64,000 nt of DNA. It comes from Pseudoalteromonas fuliginea. Lineage in GTDB: Bacteria > Pseudomonadota > Gammaproteobacteria > Enterobacterales > Alteromonadaceae. Below the pieces are notes generated by a model that was not told the DNA's origin, made no database searches, and was given only the letters and a program-made list of their open reading frames with translations. Below, one piece after another: positions 55,049 through 63,200 of this stretch. Each line of letters opens with the position of its first letter. Position 1 is the stretch's first letter. The DNA is taken from the NCBI RefSeq assembly GCF_000690055.1, contig NZ_JJNZ01000007.1:1-64000 (forward strand). The letters are read 5' to 3'. The position numbers were made by a program, and so were the translations under genes.

Positions 55049-55287
55049 ATTTATTTTTAATATAACTGAGTAATAAGGTTGTTTCTTTAGTTTTAGGGCA
55101 TTATAATTTTGGTGTCTTAGGTAACTACATGGAATTTTTGAGACATTGTCTTCATCTAGGGAAAGGAATTCTGAAGACCTTTTCATTGCTGTTATAAAGA
55201 TAATGATTTCAAAGGAATTTTGGGAAACCAAAGTAAATAATCCAGTATTAATGGATAACATTGTTTAATTAAAAGGAGCATTATCAA

Positions 55288-55767
55288 ATGCAAGCAAATA
55301 CATATTTAAAATACGGTTCAATCAAAGGCGAAACTACTGCTGAGTCTTTCAAAGATTTAATTACAGTTTTATCACTTGATTGGAACGTAAGCCGTGAAAT
55401 TAGCTCAGCCACTGGTACAGCGATGGATCGTGAATCTAGCTCTACTCGTTTAGGCGATGTAACAATTACTAAACTTCAAGATAAAGCGTCTCCTGACCTT
55501 TTCAAAGAAGCAACTATTGGTAAAGGTTTACCAGCTATTTTCCATATCACTAAACAAGGTGATAAAGTTGAAGAAATCATGAAAATCGAACTAACAGATG
55601 CAATGATTTCTAGCTATTCAGTATCAGTACAGAACGATCGTCCAATTGAAACAATCACTATCAGCTACACTGAAATGATGATGACTGTTACACCGACAGA
55701 CGACAAAAATAACATTACTGCGCCACTTGTATATGGTTACAGCGGTGTTAAAGGTCAACAAATGTAA
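55288..55767 (+). CDS. hcp: T6SS tube protein Hcp (TssD)
   Basis: A 159-residue secreted tube protein: YLKYGSIKGETTAESFKDLITVLSLDWNVSREISSATGTAMDRESSSTRLGDVTITKLQDKASPDLFKEA. Hexamers stack into the inner tube. A strong RBS (AAAAGGAG) and the separate upstream region suggest high expression from its own promoter; an attenuator follows the stop. The gap 55049-55287 contains no other gene. Confidence 0.97.
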   Translation: MQANTYLKYGSIKGETTAESFKDLITVLSLDWNVSREISSATGTAMDRESSSTRLGDVTITKLQDKASPDLFKEATIGKGLPAIFHITKQGDKVEEIMKIELTDAMISSYSVSVQNDRPIETITISYTEMMMTVTPTDDKNNITAPLVYGYSGVKGQQM

Positions 55768-55785
55768 TATTTGTTGTCTAATAAT

Positions 55786-55814
55786 GGCTCTGGGCTTTGC
55801 TCAGAGCTTTTTTT
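55786..55814 (+). terminator. Terminator/attenuator between hcp and vgrG
   Basis: GGCTCTGGGC and GCTCAGAGC form a stem across 55786-55807, with one G-T pair, followed by seven T residues. It lies 20 bp after hcp and 26 bp before vgrG, so it would raise Hcp over VgrG, as needed for tube stoichiometry. Confidence 0.8.
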
Positions 55815-55840
55815 GATCTCTAGGATGGGAAAAGCAAGGA

Positions 55841-57718
55841 ATGCAAAAAGCAACACAAGATAAAAACGTAATTCAAATTAGCACCCCTGCTGGTAAAGAC
55901 GCCCTCTATTTAACTCGTTTTGTCGCCCAAGAGGCAATGTCTGACTTATTTGTTATGTCAGCTAATATGTATACGATTGGCAAGCAAATAGCACATGAAG
56001 ACTTAGTTGGTAAGCCTGTTTCTATAAAAGTAAAAAATGCTGAGGGTGGCGGCGAACGTTATTACCATGGCATAGTCAGTCATCTTGTTTCAAATGGCAG
56101 CCGTACAGCGGATGTTGATGAACAAAAAAATTATATTGACTATCAAGCGACAATAGTTCCTTTTGCGGCGTCAATGCGCAACCGTAAAAATAGTCGTATT
56201 TTTCAAAAGAAAACAATTAAAGATATTTTTGCAGATTTGTTTGGCCAACACAGCGTTGCCTTTTCAGACAAAACAAGCAAAACCTACCCTAAATACGAAT
56301 ATTGTGTTCAATATCAAGAATCAGATTTTGATTTTATACAACGCTTACTTCAACATGAAGGCATTTTTTACTTCTTTGAACACTCAAACAGCAATCATAC
56401 ACTTGTGTTAGCTGACGATGTTACAGCCTACGAAGTGTGTGGAGAGGCAAAGGTAGTTTATTCAACCGGACACCTTAGCGAGTCGCATGTATCACGCTGG
56501 CAAGGTGGTTTAAGCATTGCCCCTGGTAGCTTTAAACGTGTTGGGTACGATTTTAAGCAACCCTCAAGATACCCTGATGGAGAGCAAGCAAATTCTGAGT
56601 TGCCAACACAATCGGTATCAGAAATATTCGAATATACAGGTGAGTCTGAATGTCACCCTCGTGCAGCAAGTATGGCATCGGTACAGTTAGAGTCATTGCA
56701 AAGAGACATGAAATTATCAAGCGGTAAAAGTGATTGTCGTTCTTTTACCGTGGGTAAATTATTTGGTTTTAAAAAACATGAAGATCCTAGATTAGAAGGA
56801 AAAACCTTTGTTATAACGTCAATGATGACGTCAATAACGGTGCCTAATCAATCAGGTGGTCAGCAAAGCGCGGCAGACGAGGTTTACTCAAATCACTTTG
56901 AATGTGTACCAAAAGAAATACCATACAGAGCACAAATTAATAAAAAGAAGCCTGTAATCAATGGTGTGCAAACGGCAATAGTGACTGGCGACAGTGCTGA
57001 CGAAATAATGATTGATCAATTTGGTCGCGTTAAAGTGCAGTTTGACTGGGACCGAGAAGGCAAAAAAGATTCGAAAAGTTCATGTTGGATACGTGTTGCT
57101 CAAAATTGGGCTGGTAAAAAGTGGGGCGCCTTTTTCTTTCCTCGTGTAGGGCAAGAAGTACTTGTTGATTTTATAAATGGTGACCCAGATCAACCTATTA
57201 TTAGCGGCGCAATTTATAACGCTGATTTAATGCCTCCGTATGCATTACCCGCTGAAAAAACACAAAGTGGGATTAAAACACGCTCAACAAAAGAAGGTGG
57301 TGCTGATAACTTCAATGAGCTGCGTTTTGAAGATAAAAAAGGCAGTGAGCTTTTATACATACAAGCTGAAAAAGATAAACAACTATATGTTAAAAACGAT
57401 CAAAATGATAAAACCGATAACGACCATAATGTTGAAATTGGTAACGATCGAAAAGTAGATATAGCTAACAATGACAGCTTAAAAGTAGCTAAAAACCATA
57501 TTGCTGATATAGGTGAGAATGATACTTTAAAAGTAGGAAAAAAATTAAATATCGAAGCCGGTGATGAAATTATTATTAAAACAGGATCTGCTCAGATTAA
57601 AATGAGTAGCAGTGGTAATATAACTATTGAAGGCACTAATATAAATATTAAAGGTAGTAATATAAAAGTGGATGGCAGTGCCATTACTTTATCTGCCGGT
57701 TTAATTAAATTAAATTAA
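55841..57718 (+). CDS. vgrG: T6SS spike protein VgrG (TssI)
   Basis: A 625-residue protein with a gp27-like head (ALYLTRFVAQEAMSDLFVMSAN, EYCVQYQESDFDFIQRLLQHEGIFYFFEHS), an OB fold with the hallmark QFGRVKVQFDWDREGKKDSKSSCWIRVAQNWAGKKWGAFFFPRVGQEVLVDFINGDPDQPIISG, and a C-terminal needle of short repeats (NDRKVDIANNDSLKVAKN). No catalytic extension is visible, so effectors must ride as separate proteins, which fits the downstream module. Confidence 0.97.
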   Translation: MQKATQDKNVIQISTPAGKDALYLTRFVAQEAMSDLFVMSANMYTIGKQIAHEDLVGKPVSIKVKNAEGGGERYYHGIVSHLVSNGSRTADVDEQKNYIDYQATIVPFAASMRNRKNSRIFQKKTIKDIFADLFGQHSVAFSDKTSKTYPKYEYCVQYQESDFDFIQRLLQHEGIFYFFEHSNSNHTLVLADDVTAYEVCGEAKVVYSTGHLSESHVSRWQGGLSIAPGSFKRVGYDFKQPSRYPDGEQANSELPTQSVSEIFEYTGESECHPRAASMASVQLESLQRDMKLSSGKSDCRSFTVGKLFGFKKHEDPRLEGKTFVITSMMTSITVPNQSGGQQSAADEVYSNHFECVPKEIPYRAQINKKKPVINGVQTAIVTGDSADEIMIDQFGRVKVQFDWDREGKKDSKSSCWIRVAQNWAGKKWGAFFFPRVGQEVLVDFINGDPDQPIISGAIYNADLMPPYALPAEKTQSGIKTRSTKEGGADNFNELRFEDKKGSELLYIQAEKDKQLYVKNDQNDKTDNDHNVEIGNDRKVDIANNDSLKVAKNHIADIGENDTLKVGKKLNIEAGDEIIIKTGSAQIKMSSSGNITIEGTNINIKGSNIKVDGSAITLSAGLIKLN

Positions 57719-57725
57719 TGCAATT

Positions 57726-58082
57726 ATGGAAATAATAAATAGTTTTCAAACAGGTTTGAGAAATGGCATTAATAACAATGGGCATGTTGTATATTGTCGT
57801 TATGGGTTGCCTCATTTGATTTGTTTACCAGTTAATAGGCCTGATGATCCATTGCTAAATCCTGCATTAAGTCATTTAAAGGCAATGGATGGCTACTATG
57901 CACAACAGTTTTTTGTATACTTACATACCTCGTTAAATAGTGAGGATGTTGTATCAGGGTTATATCAGTATGTAATGCAAAGCCCTGTGGCGCTTTCGGA
58001 TTATACTAAAAGTGAACTAATTGATGAATTATCTCGCTTAGTTGCACATAATAAATTATTAATTATTCCTTTATACGAATAA
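57726..58082 (+). CDS. Hypothetical protein between vgrG and PAAR
   Basis: A 118-residue protein that I do not recognise. It has no signal peptide or membrane helix. It opens with a beta-like stretch (GHVVYCRYGLPHLICLPVN), then helices (DDPLLNPALSHLKAMDGYYAQQFFVYLHTSL) and an amphipathic end. It starts 7 bp after vgrG and ends 40 bp before the PAAR gene, so it is certainly co-expressed. Position suggests an adaptor or chaperone for loading cargo on the spike. It does not resemble DUF4123, DUF1795 or DUF2169 adaptors. Confidence 0.6.
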   Translation: MEIINSFQTGLRNGINNNGHVVYCRYGLPHLICLPVNRPDDPLLNPALSHLKAMDGYYAQQFFVYLHTSLNSEDVVSGLYQYVMQSPVALSDYTKSELIDELSRLVAHNKLLIIPLYE

Positions 58083-58122
58083 TAGAATTACTTAAAAATC
58101 AGTAATAAGACAAGGAGTCTAA

Positions 58123-58413
58123 ATGGGTAAGCCAGCAGCTACAATTGGTCATATGCATGTGTGTCCTAAAACTACCGGCACAGTTCCGCATGTTGGTGGT
58201 CCTGTTGTTCTAGGCTCTAGCAATGTATTAATTGGAAGTATGCCCGCAGCTCGCAAAGGCGACATGATGGTATGTATTGGTCCACCCGATAGCATTAAGT
58301 CAGGATCTGGCTCAGTTAAAATTAATGAAAAACCAGCCGCAAGAATGGGTGATGATAGCTCCCATGGTGGAAAAATTGTTGTTGGTAATCCGACTGTATT
58401 AATAGGTGGCTAA
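58123..58413 (+). CDS. Free-standing PAAR spike-tip protein
   Basis: A 96-residue PAAR-repeat protein: GKPAATIGHMHVCPKTTGTVPHVGGPVVLGSSNVLIGSMPAARKGDMMVCIGPPDSIKSGSGSVKINEKPAARMGDDSSHGGKIVVG. His and Cys residues coordinate the tip metal (H10, H12, C14 and C51 area). It sharpens VgrG and carries cargo. The Rhs protein downstream has no fused PAAR, so this separate one is its likely dock. The next gene starts 2 bp after its stop. Confidence 0.93.
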   Translation: MGKPAATIGHMHVCPKTTGTVPHVGGPVVLGSSNVLIGSMPAARKGDMMVCIGPPDSIKSGSGSVKINEKPAARMGDDSSHGGKIVVGNPTVLIGG

Positions 58414-58415
58414 CG

Positions 58416-59444
58416 TTGCTATCTAATTACTTAAGTAACTATGAAGCTCAATTGCTGGTAATTAGTAATGCGCAGCTTTGCCCGTTTACTTCTGTAGGGC
58501 ATGTTAAAACACTCAAAAAAAGGCTACTAGAGTTATGTTGGTTAAATGCTAAACGTAATAACTTAAGCCAAGTATTTGTTAAGCCAAATTTAGAGCAGCT
58601 AATTGTATTTCAGGAAAGTGGACAGACCCATAATTCTATTTCTCAAGCTTGTATAGAAATAATGGCAAACCTTCCTCAAACCGTAAATATTAAGTTTATC
58701 AACTGTGTGCTTAACGAGCCTGAGTTACACGCGGTTGCAAAGTTAATTATACGTAAAGTTTTATTACAGCAACACAGCCTCAACCTTGTGCCTTTAATTG
58801 ATATAAGCACTTTGTTTTTAGCTTATAGCACTGAGGATAAAATTTCAGACCAAGCTTTGAGTGCAATTGAAGAGATTTTATTCGTCACAAGTAAATCGAA
58901 TACCAAAGAACTAATAAATATTTTTGATAATTTAACCAAAAATGGACTTGTTAACTCACCGTTAATGTCTCTTTTTTTACTATCGCTAAGTCTTGAACAA
59001 GTTAATGCTGTTAGTAACTATGCAAGCAACATTGTATCTGTTGATCATACTTTGCAAGTATTACTACAAAGTGGGTTTGTAAAGCTTATCCCGCTTGCTA
59101 ATACGGTGCTGCATCAAGTAAAAAAGCCAGAGCAAATAGTTGCCTTGATTAAACGTATTCTTGGTGAAAAATTAGATGTACTCGTAAACTTTGAAACACA
59201 AATGCAAGCGAGAAATGGTAATGAACAAGCCTGTTTAGATTTTCAGCGGCAGTTACAGGTTAACTGGCCAAGCTATGAAAGCCAGATGTCTTCGCTGAGG
59301 TTACTTGCAGGCAGAACATTAAATGAGCCATTAAATGCGATAGAGATGTCAGCAATGGATTGTCAAAGCCAAGCGGTATTTAATCTATATACTTATTATC
59401 AGTCTGTTGCCGCTAGAAAAGAAAACTCAGGAACATTGTTATGA
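58416..59444 (+). CDS. Hypothetical helical protein of the Rhs module
   Basis: A 342-residue protein starting at TTG 2 bp after the PAAR stop; its stop overlaps the next start by 4 bp. I do not recognise it. It is mostly helical and Leu-rich, with repeated helix pairs (LINIFDNLTKNGLVNSPLMSLFLLSLSLEQVNAV, VDHTLQVLLQSGFVKLIPLANTVLHQVKKPEQ) reminiscent of HEAT-like solenoids. There is no signal peptide or clear TM. Tight coupling on both sides and position between PAAR, the thiolase-like gene and rhs suggest an adaptor that connects Rhs to the spike. An effector role is less likely. Confidence 0.65.
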   Translation: MLSNYLSNYEAQLLVISNAQLCPFTSVGHVKTLKKRLLELCWLNAKRNNLSQVFVKPNLEQLIVFQESGQTHNSISQACIEIMANLPQTVNIKFINCVLNEPELHAVAKLIIRKVLLQQHSLNLVPLIDISTLFLAYSTEDKISDQALSAIEEILFVTSKSNTKELINIFDNLTKNGLVNSPLMSLFLLSLSLEQVNAVSNYASNIVSVDHTLQVLLQSGFVKLIPLANTVLHQVKKPEQIVALIKRILGEKLDVLVNFETQMQARNGNEQACLDFQRQLQVNWPSYESQMSSLRLLAGRTLNEPLNAIEMSAMDCQSQAVFNLYTYYQSVAARKENSGTLL

Positions 59445-60292
59445 GTGCTTTTAGTGTATCAATAGATTATTTATCAATGCCTGCGACGACAAGTGTAGAT
59501 GAATTACTATATGGTGATGTGACTGCCGCCCTAGAAGGGAAAAAATGGCAGTCGTGGGATGTATGTATTTACGATTGCATCGTAAAATCGAAAGAGCTAA
59601 TTAATAAAGTAGAAGACTTTAATACGCCGCTTGTTTGGCTTTTGCCTGCATTATCTTATCAAAGTGAGCTTAAGCAATTACTTGAAAGCAGTTTAAAGCA
59701 GTTATACCCAGATCATGTTGAACACTTATTATTTTATGGTGTAACGAGTGCACATGTCGCAGTTGCTTTAACTAAAAAAAATCATTGGAAAAAAGTAAAT
59801 ATAATTGCGCTTGATGCAACTTTTAAAGCTGATGCATCAGGGCAATACAGCTACCAAGGTGTTGGCGGAGCATTTGCAACACTTGGGGCAAAAAAAACTG
59901 GGTGGTCGCAAGTAAACTACGAAATAACACCCTCAATTGATTTTGTTAAACATAATCAATTAAACGGTATGTTTACTCGAGTGGCTGAGCAAGCTCAGCA
60001 GTCTATTGATATTATTTTTGCGCCAGGAAATGGCATTAACCACGACAGTGAAGTGTGGTTAAACGATTTACAGCTGCTCAGTGCGTTAATTTATGAGCAG
60101 ACACATTATGAGCTGCCTAATTATAAGTTAGGCCAAATTGGTGCGCTGGAAGGCGTTGTTAATTTATATCAATTAACAACGAGTCCCGTTATTGAAAATC
60201 ATTGCAAACACGCTCTTATGATTTCGCAAGAACAAGCAAAGCACCAAGCAGTAGCATCATACTTATGGATAAGTGAGGAAGCACACAACTAA
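59441..60292 (+). CDS. Thiolase-fold-like protein with lost catalytic residues
   Basis: A 283-residue protein with a pattern reminiscent of beta-ketoacyl synthase/thiolase folds: HLLFYGVTSAHVAVAL at the nucleophile elbow, VNIIALDATFKAD after it, FAPGNGINHDSEVWLNDLQLLSAL where synthases have HGTGT-D-E, and LGQIGALEGVVNLYQL where they have GH-EGAAG. The Cys and both His positions appear replaced (Ser, Asn, Ile/Gln), so it is probably not an enzyme. It is shorter than the usual 400 residues. Overlaps of 4 bp upstream and 1 bp with rhs downstream imply co-translation. The fold assignment rests on a few motifs and needs structure prediction. Confidence 0.5.
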   Translation: MSAFSVSIDYLSMPATTSVDELLYGDVTAALEGKKWQSWDVCIYDCIVKSKELINKVEDFNTPLVWLLPALSYQSELKQLLESSLKQLYPDHVEHLLFYGVTSAHVAVALTKKNHWKKVNIIALDATFKADASGQYSYQGVGGAFATLGAKKTGWSQVNYEITPSIDFVKHNQLNGMFTRVAEQAQQSIDIIFAPGNGINHDSEVWLNDLQLLSALIYEQTHYELPNYKLGQIGALEGVVNLYQLTTSPVIENHCKHALMISQEQAKHQAVASYLWISEEAHN

Positions 60293-63200
60293 TGCAAAGT
60301 AATACAGTTGTTTTACAAGGAAAAAGTTACCCTATTTGCCTCGTTGCTGGTAAAGGTCAAACGCCATCTGGTTATGCTCCTGTAGTAGCTAACACGCCTG
60401 AAAGTGCTAAAAAGCAAATTGCTCAAGTTGGCAGTACATTAACGAGCGATGCAACTAAACGTCTCGACGTAATTAACTTGCTCAACACTGCCGGTGTGAA
60501 ATGTCCTCGTAGTGCCACAGCACGTGAAACTGCCAGTGTACTTTCGCAAGCGTTAGTTGCAGGTACTGTGAGTTGCTATCACCAAAAAGCAAAGTCGGCT
60601 ATTCAAGTCAGCGATAATACAAATGCTGGCTCAGCAGGTAAAAAATCACCTAAAAAGGGCGAGTCACCCGCGTCAGGAAAAAGTGCCGCGCAAGCACCGG
60701 TAACAAATACGGGGGGGGTAAGCGATTCGACGCCAAGTGAAACACCCATTACTGAGCAAGAATGCCGTTCAGATCCGGTTTCAATGCTATCGGGTGAAGA
60801 AATACTGCCGCTAATTGATTTTACTTTAGCAGGCAGTCGCCAATTAATATGGCGACGTTTGTACCGCTCATCCCATGCCGATGTGTGCAGTGTTATGGGA
60901 AATGGTTGGCGCCACGATTTTATGGCAAGCCTTACTGAGCATTACCTGCCGCCACCAAAAGTAGGCCCTAAGCAAAAAGGGACTTACTGGTTAGAGTACC
61001 AAGATGAGCACGGCGCTAAACACCGCTTTGAAAAAGTAAAGCCTGGGCAATCGAGTTATCAGTTAAGCAGTAACCTTGCACTGCATTATCAAACTAATGG
61101 TAAGCAAGTCCTCGTTACGCCAGACGATCAACACTTGACCTTTAAAGCCGGTGAAAATTCATGGTTACTTGAAAAAATAATCAATGAAAAAGGCCAAAGT
61201 ATTGGTTTTTATTACGATGCTAAAGAGCGCATAAATCGTATAGAAGTAAATAAAGCACGTGGCTGTATTATTAGTTACAACCAACAGGGTTTACTAAGTA
61301 AAATTGCGGCTTACCACACAGATAAAAATAATAAACAGCAGCTTATATACCCTGTACTTGCAAGCTATGAATATGACGAAAACAACAACCTTATTCAAGC
61401 AACTAATCAGCAAAACGAAACTGAGCGTTACGCCTACAACGCCGCTAATTTATTAACAAAGCGTACCCGAGCCAGTGGCTTTAGCCACCATTTTGAGTGG
61501 GATAGCTACTCACCCAGCGCTAAATGTATAAAACAGTGGGGCGATAACAATACCTATACTTACCAGTTTGAATACAACTTAGAGGCTGGTGAAACAACCT
61601 GTATAGATTCTCGCGGCCACAAAGAGCACTTTGTACATAACGCACAAGGTAAGCTGGTAAAACATACCGACCCTAACGGCAACGTATGGCAATATACATA
61701 CAATGCGCAAGGGCAAAAGCTCAGTGAAATAAAGCCCGACAGCAGCACAACGCGCTATAGCTATACACCTTTCGGCCAATTAGAAGCAATAACGCAGCCA
61801 GATGGTAGCCAAACCCATTTTGCTTACAACCAACTTGGGCAACGTGTATTAACGACCTTACCTGATGGCCAAACCATTACGCGTAAATACAGTGTGGCTG
61901 GCTTATTACAAAGCGAAACCTTTGGCGATGGCCGCACCACATTATACAGCTACGATAAGCTCGGCCAGTTAACCCAGCATATTAATAAAAATGGTCAAAT
62001 CACCAAATTTATTTGGAACGAGCAAGGCGAGCTGTTAGCCAAACATCTTAACGATGAGCTAATACGTTACAGCTACGACAATTTAGGCCGCGTAAATGCC
62101 ACACTTAATAACGCAGGTTTACTAACTCAATATAAGTACAATGAGCACGGTCAGCTTACACAAACAATTGCCTTTGATGAAAAAGAGCCTGAAAATAAAC
62201 AGCATCAATATTTTAGTTACGACGAAGCAGGGCGGTTAATTAGCTCGCAAAACAGCAAAGGCGATACCACAGAGCAACACTTTGAAGGGCTAAGCCAACC
62301 GCATTGTGTTATTCAGCCCGATGGCAGCGCACTGCATTTAACGTACGACAAAGAGCGAAACTTAACAGCCATCGAGCGAAGCGACGGCCACGTATACCGC
62401 ATAAGTTACGACGCGAACGAAAACCCAACGCAAGTAACTGGGTTTGATGGCACGCTACAGCAGTATAAATATGATGCCTGTAACCGCCTAGCCTCAGTAA
62501 CGCAAAGCAACAAACGCCACGTGAAAATAGAGCGCGACAGCCTAGGCCGTGTAACAGCGCAGCATGCAAGCCTTGCAAGCGACTCACATATTGTTAATAA
62601 CGCCAATTATTACAGCTACACAAAGCAAGGTAAAATAGCGCGTGCACATAATGCGCAATCAACACTTAAACAAACGTTTGATAAAGGCGGGCGATTACTG
62701 CGCGCCGAGCAAGTACATAACCAGCAACAAGCGCATACTTTAAAATACAGTTACGACGAATACGGCAGACGGCAATCACTTACTCTGCCAGACTCAACCA
62801 CGCTTAAATACAGCTACAACCAGTTTGGTCAGCTAAGTGCTATTCATTTACTGCAAACCAATAGCAAAGAGGTTGAGCTCGCACAGCCGCTTGTAACCTT
62901 AAGTTACGACAGCCAAGGTAATATTAAAACCCAGCAGTTTGGTAACAGCATTACCCTTACTCAACAGTTTGATGTATTCAACCGTTTAACGCAGCAGCAG
63001 CTTACACATCCAGCGCAAGCATTATTTGATACCTGTACGTATAATTATGACAGCGTAAATCAGCTGATAGCCCGTAAAAATGAAGGCGTAAGCAGCCAAA
63101 ATATCAATTTTGAATACAACAGCCTTGGCCAGTTAATACAACAAACAATGGCAAGCTCACGTACTGATACAACCACACACTTCCAGTGGGATAGCTTTGG

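Noticed and set aside
59441..60292. Active 3-oxoacyl-ACP synthase
   Set aside because: The expected Cys and His residues are not seen, and the protein is about 120 residues too short.
62309..62606. Minus-strand frames rich in Cys, Arg and Leu opposite rhs
   Set aside because: Shadows of the Rhs coding strand; composition is unnatural and there is no ribosome binding site.
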